A DNA stretch of 42,025 nucleotides from Klebsiella pneumoniae (GTDB taxonomy: Bacteria > Pseudomonadota > Gammaproteobacteria > Pseudomonadales > Pseudohongiellaceae). Location of the stretch: NCBI GenBank assembly GCA_945902215.1, contig CAMDML010000024.1, forward strand, positions 1 through 42,025, written 5' to 3'. Every line of letters starts with the position of its first letter. Within the stretch, counting starts at the first letter, position 1. This document shows positions 1-8,084 of this stretch, piece after piece. Under the pieces are notes generated by a model. The model was not told where the DNA came from. It saw nothing but the letters and a program-made list of their open reading frames with translations, and searched no databases. The position numbers and the translations under genes were made by a program.

Positions 1-1
1 G

Positions 2-1780
2 GCGCTGGAAGTGGAGCTGTCGCCGCTGCTGTCAGCGCATAGCGACAGTATTCTGCTTGATGATGCGCTCTTCGCGCGGATCAAAACTTTGTATGACACG
101 CGTGACACGCTGGGGCTTGATCCGGAATCACTGCGTCTGGTTGCAATCACCCACCGCGATTTCGTGCGTGCCGGTGCGCAATTGTCGGCGGAAGACAAAG
201 ACCGTCTGCGCGCCATGAATACCGAGATGGCTGAACTTGAAACCACTTACAGTCAGAATGTGCTGGCGGAAGTAAACGCCAATGCAATTGTTGTCGACAG
301 CAGTGAAGAGCTGGCCGGGCTCAGTGACGCCGAGATTCAGGCTGCTGCAGATGAAGCGGTGACACGCAACCTGCCGGGCAAATACGTGCTGCCCTTGCTG
401 AACACCAGCGGACAGCCAATGCTGGCTTCGTTGGAAAACCGTGCCCTGCGTCAGCGCATCATGGAAACCTCGCTGGCTCGTGGCAGCCGTGGCGGGGAGT
501 TCGACAATCTCACCGTGTTAAGCCGTACCGCATTGCTGCGCGCCGAACGTGCGCAACTGCTGGGCTATCCGAATCATGCGGCTTTTATTCTTGAAGAGCA
601 GACTGCGCAGAATGTCGATGCGGTGAACCAGCGTTTGGCTTCCCTGACCCCGCCGGCGATTGCCAATGCGCAGCGCGAAATTGCTGACTTGCAGGCAATG
701 ATTCAGAGCGAAGGGGTTGATTTCCAGTTGGGCGCCTGGGACTGGGCCTTTTATACCGAGAAAGTACGGCAGGAGCGTTTCAACTTTGACGAGTCGCAAC
801 TTCGGCCATATTTTGAATTGAATAATGTGTTGGAGAAGGGCATGTTTTTCGCCGCCAACCAGATTTACGGCATTAGCTTTAACCGCCGCACTGATCTGCC
901 GGTATATCAGGAAGATGTACGGGTGTACGAGGTGCTTGATGCCGACGGCTCCACTCTGGGTTTGTTCATCTTTGACCCCTATGCGCGTTCCAGCAAACGT
1001 GGTGGCGCGTGGATGAACGACTATGTGGCGCAGTCACAGTTGTTCGCAACCAAAGCCATTGTTGGCAATCACATCAACATTACCAAACCGCCGGCAGGTG
1101 AGCCGACCTTGTTGACCTTTGACGAGGTTACCACGCTGTTCCACGAGTTCGGGCATGCACTGCATGGCCTGTTCTCCAATGTGAACTATCCCACTTTCTC
1201 CGGTACCAACGTGCCACGTGACTTCGTTGAATATCCGTCACAGGTGAACGAAATGTGGTCCACCTGGCCTGAAGTGTTGCGCAATTACGCGGTGCATTAC
1301 GAAACCGGCGAACCGATGCCAACAGAACTCCTCGACAAAGTGCTGGCAACCCAGAAGTTCAATCAGGGCTTCGCCACCAGCGAATACCTGATGGCGTCGA
1401 TCACCGATCTGGCACTGCATCAGCTTACTCCTGATCAAGTGCCAGCCGCCGATGAGCTGATGCAGTTCGAAGCTGACACCCTGACCGCAGCCGGCGCCAA
1501 CCTCGACATGCTGCCGCCGCGTTATCGGCTCCCGTATTTCTCGCACATCATGGGCGGCTACTCGGCGGGCTATTACTCTTATATCTGGAGTGAGGTGCTT
1601 GATGCCGATACTGTGGAGTGGTTCAAGGCCAACGGCGGCATGACGCGGGAGAACGGCCAACATTTCCGCGACACGCTGCTCTCGCGTGGTGGCAGTGCCG
1701 AGGCGCTGGATTTGTTCCGCAATTTCGCAGGGCGTGAGCCCAATGTGGAACCGCTGCTCGAAAGGCGCGGCCTGAACTAA
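2..1780 (+). CDS. M3-family oligopeptidase (Dcp/PrlC type), 5' end outside the window
   Basis: Zinc metallopeptidase of the M3 (thimet oligopeptidase / peptidyl-dipeptidase) family, which degrades short peptides in the cytoplasm or periplasm. The reading frame is open to the left edge, with a GTG at 11 that is probably internal. About 590 codons are visible against roughly 680-720 for the family, so about 100 N-terminal residues are missing. The zinc site is visible as FHEFGHALHG, with the first His codon at 1142. Downstream come the conserved GTNVPRDFVEYPSQ segment, which carries the third ligand region and the substrate-binding loop, and the C-terminal HIMGGYSAGYYSY motif. The gene converges on the pteridine reductase gene, and the two stop codons overlap by a few bases (1777-1780). 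Whether it is the Dcp or OpdA/PrlC subtype, or exported, cannot be judged without the N-terminus. Confidence 0.93.
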   Translation, partial: ALEVELSPLLSAHSDSILLDDALFARIKTLYDTRDTLGLDPESLRLVAITHRDFVRAGAQLSAEDKDRLRAMNTEMAELETTYSQNVLAEVNANAIVVDSSEELAGLSDAEIQAAADEAVTRNLPGKYVLPLLNTSGQPMLASLENRALRQRIMETSLARGSRGGEFDNLTVLSRTALLRAERAQLLGYPNHAAFILEEQTAQNVDAVNQRLASLTPPAIANAQREIADLQAMIQSEGVDFQLGAWDWAFYTEKVRQERFNFDESQLRPYFELNNVLEKGMFFAANQIYGISFNRRTDLPVYQEDVRVYEVLDADGSTLGLFIFDPYARSSKRGGAWMNDYVAQSQLFATKAIVGNHINITKPPAGEPTLLTFDEVTTLFHEFGHALHGLFSNVNYPTFSGTNVPRDFVEYPSQVNEMWSTWPEVLRNYAVHYETGEPMPTELLDKVLATQKFNQGFATSEYLMASITDLALHQLTPDQVPAADELMQFEADTLTAAGANLDMLPPRYRLPYFSHIMGGYSAGYYSYIWSEVLDADTVEWFKANGGMTRENGQHFRDTLLSRGGSAEALDLFRNFAGREPNVEPLLERRGLN

Positions 1781-2511
1781 ACGCCACCGTCCACTGCTAT
1801 GACGTGGCCCGTGACGTAACTTGCGTCACGGATCAGGAACAGTACCGCATGGGCTATGTCATCCGGTGTGCCCATGCGGCCGAGCGCGGTCTGCGCCAGA
1901 GTCTTCTGTTTTCCTTCCTCATTGAGCCCACCCGTATATTCCGGCCACAGGATGGCGCCGGGCCCAACGCCATTCACCCGTACCTCTGGCGCCAGTTCGC
2001 AAGCCAGTGAGCGGGTCATGTTTGCCAGCGCGGCTTTCGCCATGGTGTAGGGCGTGAAACCGGCCACGCCATCCAATGCGGTGCTGTCCACAATGTTGAC
2101 GACGCATCCCCCGCTTGCTTTCAACGCGCCATGCAAATGCTTGCAGAGAAACAAGGGGGCGCGGGCGTTGCTGTTCATCAGGTCCTGCCACTGGGCATCA
2201 TCGAGTTCCTGCAACTTTACCGGGTAGAAGCCTGACGCGTTGTTGACGAGCGCATCGAGGCGGCCCCACAGGGCTACGCTCTGCCGTGCCAGGGTTTCAA
2301 GCTGCTGGAGATCGGCCAGATCAGCACCCAGGCAGCGCACTGAGTCGGCGCGTTGCGCATTCAGTTCTGCTGTCAGGGCATGGGCTGCAGTCGCGGAATT
2401 GCGGTAGTGCACGATGATGTTGTAACCGTTGCCATGCAGCAGGCGCACGCTGGCAGCGCCAATGCGGTTGGCGGCACCAGTAACGAGAACTACGGGAGTG
2501 GTAAGGGTCAT
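1777..2511 (-). CDS. Pteridine reductase (FolM-like short-chain dehydrogenase)
   Basis: NADPH-dependent short-chain dehydrogenase of 244 residues, probably reducing dihydropterins such as dihydromonapterin or dihydrofolate in the cytoplasm. The N-terminal cofactor motif is TGAANRIG; the Arg before IG is typical of the PTR1/FolM branch, where plain SDRs have TGxxxGIG. NNASGFYP and the active-site YTMAK follow, with Asp in NIVDS at the place where ordinary SDRs carry Ser, again as in pteridine reductases. The C-terminus has the usual GHVIAVDGG. It starts at an ATG five bases from the cca stop, so it is probably the last gene of the minus-strand run. Assignment to the PTR1/FolM branch rests on these motifs; another SDR substrate is possible. 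Confidence 0.85.
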   Translation of the reverse strand: MTLTTPVVLVTGAANRIGAASVRLLHGNGYNIIVHYRNSATAAHALTAELNAQRADSVRCLGADLADLQQLETLARQSVALWGRLDALVNNASGFYPVKLQELDDAQWQDLMNSNARAPLFLCKHLHGALKASGGCVVNIVDSTALDGVAGFTPYTMAKAALANMTRSLACELAPEVRVNGVGPGAILWPEYTGGLNEEGKQKTLAQTALGRMGTPDDIAHAVLFLIRDASYVTGHVIAVDGGV

Positions 2512-2516
2512 GGCAG

Positions 2517-3629
2517 TCAGGCTTTCAGTGCGGCAATCGCACTTATCCGCGCCTGACGAATCGCCGGCGCCAACGTTTGTGGGTCCTTGTGTTCCTGCAC
2601 CAATACCTTGATGTTCACCTGGCGTGCGGCGGCCAGTGCCTGGCGCAGCAGTGCCGCTTGCGGATAGGGTTCGTGTTCGAGACCGAGGCGGCCATGAGCG
2701 TCGGCTTCGCAGGTGCGCAGGAACAGTTCGAAGCGTTCGGGGCGGCGCAGGGCGTCAGTGAGTTCGAGTGTCAGGAACAAATCGTCGGCTGCGTGCCGGT
2801 CAGCACTATGGCAGCGCGTGTGCTGCAGACTAACCATGCGGCCCAGTTCGCTGTACTCGTTCGGGATGCGCAGGCGCTCAGTCATCTTTACTACGGCTTC
2901 AGCGCTGATGTCATGCACCAATGCGGCGAACCGCACCACCGGATTGTTGGTAGCGAGCGCGGCCTGTTCCAGCGCCATCAGGGTGTGAATCGCGGGGTCG
3001 ATTTCGGGCAGGATCACCGCGAGTGCGCCGCAGGCGCGCAACACCTGGATAAATACCTGTGGCGTGTTGGTACACAGGGCATTGTGGATTTCTTGCCAGA
3101 CACGCTCGGGCACGAGGTGTTCGAGTTCACCGGCCTGGGTCATCTGCTTCATGAGTTCCAGTGTTTCCGGTGCGACAGTAAAACCGAGATCGGCGAAACG
3201 CGCGGCGAACCGCGCAACGCGCAGCACACGCAGCGGGTCTTCGGCAAAAGCAGGCGATACATGCCGTAGCACGCGCGCCTTGAGATCGGCTTGGCCATGG
3301 TAGGGGTCGACCAGTTCGCCGCTGTCGCTTTCGGCGATAGCGTTAATGGTGAGGTCGCGGCGCTTGAGATCTTCTTCCAGCGTGACATCCGGTGAGGCAT
3401 GCACCACGAAGCCGGTGTAACCCTTGCCGCTCTTGCGCTCAGTGCGCGCGAGGGCGTATTCCTCTTTTGTTTCCGGATGCAGGAACACCGGGAAATCGCG
3501 GCCAACCTGCATATATTTCTGCGCCAGCATTGCTTCGACAGTCGCACCCACTACGACCCAGTCGCTGTCCTTGAACGGCAAACCCAGCAAGTTGTCCCGC
3601 ACAGCGCCGCCAACCTTGTAGATCTTCAT
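2517..3629 (-). CDS. cca: CCA-adding tRNA nucleotidyltransferase with a degenerate HD domain
   Basis: Adds or repairs the 3'-terminal CCA of tRNAs. The 370 residues follow E. coli Cca closely through the catalytic half: VGGAVRD (about 6-12), the metal-binding acidic pair in FKDSDWVVVGAT, EEYALARTERKSG, RRDLTINA, and DPLRVLRVARFAAR. The C-terminal half should be an HD phosphohydrolase domain (2',3'-cyclic phosphodiesterase and phosphatase). Here only the central VHD (about 238-240) remains. The stretches that in E. coli hold WHPEID and the HHGHG cluster are missing, which makes the protein about 40 residues shorter than the 412-residue relative. CCA addition should be intact and the hydrolase activities are probably lost. 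It lies 6 bp after apaH on the same strand. Confidence 0.95.
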   Translation of the reverse strand: MKIYKVGGAVRDNLLGLPFKDSDWVVVGATVEAMLAQKYMQVGRDFPVFLHPETKEEYALARTERKSGKGYTGFVVHASPDVTLEEDLKRRDLTINAIAESDSGELVDPYHGQADLKARVLRHVSPAFAEDPLRVLRVARFAARFADLGFTVAPETLELMKQMTQAGELEHLVPERVWQEIHNALCTNTPQVFIQVLRACGALAVILPEIDPAIHTLMALEQAALATNNPVVRFAALVHDISAEAVVKMTERLRIPNEYSELGRMVSLQHTRCHSADRHAADDLFLTLELTDALRRPERFELFLRTCEADAHGRLGLEHEPYPQAALLRQALAAARQVNIKVLVQEHKDPQTLAPAIRQARISAIAALKA

Positions 3630-3635
3630 GGGCGC

Positions 3636-4469
3636 TTATCCATTGCCACAGTCCACCCTGAATTTTTTGCCATCGTCGAGCCGCAGCAGAGTGAGCGCGC
3701 GGCCCCACACACAACCGGTGTCGAGGCCGAGGATGTTGGTGCGATCTGTTTTTCCATCGAGCATGGCCCAGTGGCCGAACAATAGGGTCTGGTTGGGCGG
3801 CAGCGTCAGAAATTCAAACCAGGGTTTGAAGCCGGGTGGGGCAGTGTTGGCTTCGGTTTTGGTTGTCATGTCGAGCTTGCCTATGGCCGTGCAGAAGCGG
3901 ATGCGCGTCAGCACGTTGGTCAACACGCGCAGCCGTTCGAAGCCAGTCAGTTGTTCGCTGAAGGAATCTGGCTCGTCACCATACATCATCTTCAGGTATT
4001 CAATAAACCGGGGGCCGCGCAAGGCCATTTCGATTTCGCGGGAGTAGTTTTCGGTTTGGGCAAAAGACCAGCCCGGAGCAACACCGGCATGAACCATCAG
4101 GAAGTCGGTAGCACCCGCAGGCACAGTTTGAACGGTTTCGCGATGGGCGAGTGGCAGTTGGCGTAACCATTCGGCCAGCTCATGGCAGTCGGGCGCTTGC
4201 AACAGTGGCTGCAAGGTCTGGAACTTGCCCGCTGTGAATGCGCCACTCCACGCAGCGAGGAAATGCAGATCGTGGTTACCCAGCACGCCGGTGAATAATG
4301 GGCCGAGGCTCTTGAGGTAACGCAGAGTTTCGAGGGATTTGGGGCCGCGGTTAACGAGATCGCCAACACACCAGAGGCGATCATGCGCGGGATTGAAGGC
4401 GACCTTGTCGAGCAGGCGCCGCAGTGGGTCGTAACACCCCTGGATATCGCCCGCCACATAGATTGCCAT
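3636..4469 (-). CDS. apaH: Bis(5'-nucleosyl)-tetraphosphatase, symmetrical (Ap4A hydrolase)
   Basis: Hydrolyses diadenosine tetraphosphate to two ADP in the cytoplasm, limiting the alarmone Ap4A and removing Np4 caps from RNA. The PPP-type metallophosphatase motifs are GDIQGCYD (N-terminus), GDLVNRGP, GNHDLH and the C-terminal LFGHWAMLDGK and LDTGCVWG. The first motif has Gln where E. coli ApaH has His (GDVHG); I recall Gln in Pseudomonas ApaH too, so this is probably a lineage variant. The open frame extends 31 codons further upstream, but that extension overlaps apaG and is not ApaH-like. The ATG at 4469 gives 277 residues starting MAIYVAGD, the normal family length. It sits 20 bp downstream of apaG in the conserved rsmA-apaG-apaH order. 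Confidence 0.95.
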   Translation of the reverse strand: MAIYVAGDIQGCYDPLRRLLDKVAFNPAHDRLWCVGDLVNRGPKSLETLRYLKSLGPLFTGVLGNHDLHFLAAWSGAFTAGKFQTLQPLLQAPDCHELAEWLRQLPLAHRETVQTVPAGATDFLMVHAGVAPGWSFAQTENYSREIEMALRGPRFIEYLKMMYGDEPDSFSEQLTGFERLRVLTNVLTRIRFCTAIGKLDMTTKTEANTAPPGFKPWFEFLTLPPNQTLLFGHWAMLDGKTDRTNILGLDTGCVWGRALTLLRLDDGKKFRVDCGNG

Positions 4470-4489
4470 GGTCGGCTCCGGGTTGTGAC

Positions 4490-4879
4490 TTAGTGCAGCA
4501 TGTGCGGAGCGGCTAGCACAAACAGGGGAATGGCTGCCTGAAACTGTTCGCCGGTGCTGCACTGCATCGTGTAGCTGCCTTTCATGTCGCCGGTTTCGGT
4601 GTGGATTACTGCACCGCTCGAATACTGGTAACTCTGGCCGGGCGCAAGTGTTGGTTGCTGGCCGACGACACCGTTGCCGCGCACTTCTTCAACCTTGTTG
4701 TTCTGGTCGGTGATGATCCAGTGACGGCTCAACAGGCGCACCGGCTGCTCGCGCTGATTGGTGATGGTGATCGTGTAGGCGAACGCATACGAGCTGCGTG
4801 CCGGATCGGATTGCTGGGTGAGATATTGGGTGGACACCTTGATATCGATGCCGCTCGTTGGCGTAGGACTGCTGGTCAC
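4490..4879 (-). CDS. apaG: ApaG (DUF525) protein
   Basis: Small fibronectin-III-like beta-sandwich protein of 129 residues, full length for the family. Its molecular role is unclear; it was named from the apaH operon and linked to Co2+/Mg2+ resistance in Salmonella. Recognisable segments are FAYTITITNQ, RLLSRHWIITD, VRGNGVVGQQP and the GSYTMQ strand near the C-terminus. The start codon overlaps the rsmA stop by four bases (ATGA at 4876-4879), which suggests translational coupling. apaH follows 20 bp later. Confidence 0.94.
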   Translation of the reverse strand: MTSSPTPTSGIDIKVSTQYLTQQSDPARSSYAFAYTITITNQREQPVRLLSRHWIITDQNNKVEEVRGNGVVGQQPTLAPGQSYQYSSGAVIHTETGDMKGSYTMQCSTGEQFQAAIPLFVLAAPHMLH

Positions 4880-5712
4880 GGAACGGGTTCGCTGCTTTGG
4901 TCTATGAGGTCTGAGATTCTAACATAGTCGCGCAGGCCCACATTCTCCGGACGCTGCGTCAAATCGATTTCCAGGGATTCCATCTGTTCCTGCGACATCA
5001 GGGTTTTCAGCGTATTGCGCAGGGTCTTGCGGCGTTGGCTGAACGCGGTGCGTACGACGAGGGCGAGGGTTTCGGTGTTGCGTGCGGGGTGTGGCAGCGG
5101 TCGCCAGGGGCTGAGCTTGACGATAGCGGAATCGACTTTCGGTTGCGGGCTGAAAGCTCCGGGTGGCACGGTAAACAATTTTTCAACCTTGCAGTGGTAC
5201 TGCATCATGACGCTGAGGCGCCCGTAGTCGGGACTGCTGGGCAGCGCAGCCATGCGGTTGACGACTTCGAGTTGCAGCATGAACACCATGTCACTGATCA
5301 GTGCGTGATAGTCCAGCAGATGAAACAGCAAAGGTGTGGAAATGTTGTACGGGAGATTGCCGAGGATGCGCAGGCTGGCGGGTGCTACTGGTTGGATGCC
5401 GCCGGGCTTTTCATCCCCTAAATGGGCGAAATCAACTTTCAGCACGTCCTGTTCGATCAGCCGGAAGCCGGGGTTGGCGCCGAAGCGGCCACGGAGCGTG
5501 GCGGCCAGATCGCGGTCAATCTCGATGGCCGTGAGTTGGCCGGTGGCTTCAAGCAAGGGTCCAGTAATTGCGCCTTGGCCGGGGCCGATCTCGATGAGGC
5601 ATTGGTCAGGTCTTGGCGTCACTGCCTTCACGATGCGGGCGATGATATTGGTGTCGTGCAGGAAATTCTGGCCGAAGCGTTTGCGAGCGCGATGCGGAGG
5701 CGCCATGTTCAT
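4876..5712 (-). CDS. rsmA: 16S rRNA (adenine1518/1519-N6)-dimethyltransferase
   Basis: RsmA (KsgA) dimethylates two adjacent adenosines in the helix 45 loop of 16S rRNA late in 30S assembly, using S-adenosylmethionine. The 278-residue protein shows the family N-terminus [10 protein letters not shown], the SAM motif [10 protein letters not shown], the acidic motif II region (TAIEIDRDL), and the catalytic NLPYNIST (motif IV). The C-terminal domain includes [13 protein letters not shown]. The start ATG at 5712 overlaps the pdxA stop (5709-5712) and another Met follows two codons later. It is the middle gene of the conserved lptD-surA-pdxA-rsmA-apaG-apaH run. Loss of this enzyme confers kasugamycin resistance in other species. 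Confidence 0.96.
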   Translation of the reverse strand: MNMAPPHRARKRFGQNFLHDTNIIARIVKAVTPRPDQCLIEIGPGQGAITGPLLEATGQLTAIEIDRDLAATLRGRFGANPGFRLIEQDVLKVDFAHLGDEKPGGIQPVAPASLRILGNLPYNISTPLLFHLLDYHALISDMVFMLQLEVVNRMAALPSSPDYGRLSVMMQYHCKVEKLFTVPPGAFSPQPKVDSAIVKLSPWRPLPHPARNTETLALVVRTAFSQRRKTLRNTLKTLMSQEQMESLEIDLTQRPENVGLRDYVRISDLIDQSSEPVP

Positions 5713-6719
5713 GCGGGTTTGCGGTTCATCGTTTGTGCCATTTGCATCGCGGTGTCGATGGCGGTGAGCAGGCTGCCGGGGTTGGCCTTGCCGGTGCCGG
5801 CCAGATCGAGCGCGGTGCCGTGGTCAACCGAGGTGCGGATGAAGGGCAGGCCAAGGGTGATGTTTACTGCGTTACCAAAACCCTTGTATTTGAGCACGGG
5901 CAGGCCTTGGTCGTGGTACATCGCAAGTACAGCGTCGGCGTTATTCAGGTACTTCGGCGTGAACAGCGTGTCGGCCGGTAGCGGGCCGCGCAAATCCATG
6001 CCTTGTTTGCGCAAGTTGTCGAGCACCGGCTCGATCACGTCAATTTCTTCGCGGCCGAGATGGCCGCTTTCACCCGCATGCGGGTTGAGGCCGGCAACGA
6101 GGATGCGCGGCTGCGTAATGCCGAACTTGGTGCGCAGGTCGCGGTGCAGGATCGTGATGATTTCGGTGAGCAGTTCGCGGGTGATAGCTTTCGGCACATC
6201 GGCCAGCGGCAGGTGGGTGGTAGCGAGTGCAACACGCAGGCCGGCGGTGGCCAGCATCATGACAACGCGCGGTGTGCCGCTGCGTTGCGCGAGTAATTCA
6301 GTATGGCCGGTAAAGGCAATGCCGGCTTCGATCAGCAAACTCTTTTGCACGGGGCCGGTGACGAGACCGAAGAATTCACCAGCGAGGCAGCCGTCTACCG
6401 CACGTTCGAGCGTGGTATGCACATACGCGGCATTGGCCTTGTTGAGTTGGCCCGGAACACAGGGAGCGCCGAGCAGGACCGGCAATACCAACAATTCGCC
6501 GCGTGCAGATTTTTTAGGGTAAGTACCGGGTTTGTATTCGTGCAACACCAGTGGCAGGCCCAAATGCGCAGCCCGCATTTGCAGCAGTGCGGGATCGGCA
6601 ACAACGACGAGCGGTACGGGGAAGGTGCGCGAGTTGGCGAGTTGCACGCACAAATCCGGACCGATGCCGGCAGGTTCGCCCGGAGTCAGGGCCAGAATGC
6701 GTGATGCTGGAGTTGTCAT
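5709..6719 (-). CDS. pdxA: 4-hydroxythreonine-4-phosphate dehydrogenase
   Basis: PdxA performs the NAD-dependent oxidation of 4-phosphohydroxy-L-threonine in the DXP-dependent pyridoxal 5'-phosphate pathway. The protein has 336 residues, close to E. coli PdxA. Visible motifs are [11 protein letters not shown] at the N-terminus, TGHTELLA (a divalent-metal His), the [11 protein letters not shown] segment (second metal His), and [13 protein letters not shown] (third metal ligand region and substrate binding). It lies 21 bp downstream of surA, and its stop overlaps the start of rsmA, so co-translation with rsmA is likely. Confidence 0.96.
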   Translation of the reverse strand: MTTPASRILALTPGEPAGIGPDLCVQLANSRTFPVPLVVVADPALLQMRAAHLGLPLVLHEYKPGTYPKKSARGELLVLPVLLGAPCVPGQLNKANAAYVHTTLERAVDGCLAGEFFGLVTGPVQKSLLIEAGIAFTGHTELLAQRSGTPRVVMMLATAGLRVALATTHLPLADVPKAITRELLTEIITILHRDLRTKFGITQPRILVAGLNPHAGESGHLGREEIDVIEPVLDNLRKQGMDLRGPLPADTLFTPKYLNNADAVLAMYHDQGLPVLKYKGFGNAVNITLGLPFIRTSVDHGTALDLAGTGKANPGSLLTAIDTAMQMAQTMNRKPA

Positions 6720-6740
6720 GATGATGCTACTTCTTTTGGA

Positions 6741-8084
6741 CTAATCCAGAGCATCTTCCTTGATGTCAATGAAATTGGTATCGCGGATTTCCGTCAGCCA
6801 GTTTTCCAGTTCCGATTCGAACTTGCGCTCGCGCAAGATCTGTTGGGCCTGGTAACGCTTGTTGTCTTCGGTGACGTCCTGCACCCGACGGTCCAGCACT
6901 TCGACGATGTGCCAGCCGGTGGAAGCATGGAAGGGTTCAGTCAATTTGCCAACCTCGGTAGCGTCAACTTGGGCGATGAAATCATCGGGCAGCATACCTG
7001 CTGCGATCCAATCGAGATTGCCGCCGGCCACCATCGAGCTCGCATCATCGGTGTTCTGGCGCGCCACATCCGCAAAATCTTCCCCGTTCTTGATGCGCTG
7101 ATATAACTCATTGATCAGTGCTTCTGCCTGCTCTTCGGTGCGAATCTCGTTCGGCTTGATCAGAATGTGGCGGACCTGTGACTGGTTCTGCGCCAGCGTG
7201 GAGCCGCCGCGAGTCTCCAGCAGTTGGACGATGTGAAAGCCGTTCGGGCTGGTGAAGGGTGCGCCGACTTCGCCAGCAGTGAGTGTGGGCACAATGTCCC
7301 GGAAGAGTGTGGGCAGGGTTTCCACCTTGCCCCAGGCCAGATCACCACCACTGACCGGGATGCCGCTGATTTGGCCTGCTGTGGCCATCTGCAGGATGTT
7401 GCCGCCTTCCTGCACGCGGGCAAACAGGATGCCTGCCAGCTCCTCCTGCTGCGCGCCAGATACGCCTGTGGTATTGGGAATCAGGATGTGGGCAACGTGG
7501 TATTCGGGCGCCACTTCGGAGATGCCGGTTTCGGAGCGGAGATAATTTTCCACTTCCTGACGGCTGATTTCGATGCGACGGTTAACCGCGCCACCCTGGA
7601 ACCTCTGAATGATGATTTCCTTGCGCAGTGCTTCACGCGTGGACTCGTACAGGCCTTGTTGGTTGAGCGCGTCGCGGAACTGTTCTAAGGACAAGTTGTT
7701 GTTCTGCGCGATAGTGCCCAGCGCCTCATTCAACTCGTTGTCGTCTACGCGCACGCCGGCGCGGGCTGCCATTTGTATTTGTAGATGCTCGATGATGATC
7801 TGGTCGAGTACCTGTTTGCGCAGCTCCGCTTCCGGCGGCTTGGGGCCGGTGGCGGCTGCCAGTTGCTCTTCTATCTGTACCCAGCGTTCGTCGAATTCGC
7901 TTCTGAGCACAACATCTTCGTCGACAATGGCGACAACCCTGTCGACTGCCGCAGGTTGCGCCTGCACAAATGCCGGTGCGATTATGCACAGCACGCTGAT
8001 GCAAAGCGCTGCGGCTCTTGGCACGAGCGCTGCGGCCCGGGTCATGAGAAGTGTTGCAAGCTTACCTGAATTGATTTTGTACAT
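6741..8084 (-). CDS. surA: Periplasmic chaperone / peptidyl-prolyl isomerase SurA
   Basis: Chaperone that escorts unfolded beta-barrel proteins, LptD among them, across the periplasm to the BAM complex. The ATG at 8084 is preceded by a good ribosome site (GGGAAAGAG) and gives 447 residues. An upstream ATG at 8114 and a downstream one at 8045 lack such a site. The N-terminus carries a signal peptide: hydrophobic ALCISVLCIIAPAFVQA, then cleavage before QPAAVDR. The SurA N-domain (VVAIVDEDVVLRSEFDER) follows, then two parvulin domains beginning near EYHVAHILI and SQVRHILIK; the second ends with GWHIVEVLDRR. The start lies inside the 3' end of lptD (23-bp overlap), so SurA and its main client are translationally linked. 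Confidence 0.95.
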   Translation of the reverse strand: MYKINSGKLATLLMTRAAALVPRAAALCISVLCIIAPAFVQAQPAAVDRVVAIVDEDVVLRSEFDERWVQIEEQLAAATGPKPPEAELRKQVLDQIIIEHLQIQMAARAGVRVDDNELNEALGTIAQNNNLSLEQFRDALNQQGLYESTREALRKEIIIQRFQGGAVNRRIEISRQEVENYLRSETGISEVAPEYHVAHILIPNTTGVSGAQQEELAGILFARVQEGGNILQMATAGQISGIPVSGGDLAWGKVETLPTLFRDIVPTLTAGEVGAPFTSPNGFHIVQLLETRGGSTLAQNQSQVRHILIKPNEIRTEEQAEALINELYQRIKNGEDFADVARQNTDDASSMVAGGNLDWIAAGMLPDDFIAQVDATEVGKLTEPFHASTGWHIVEVLDRRVQDVTEDNKRYQAQQILRERKFESELENWLTEIRDTNFIDIKEDALD

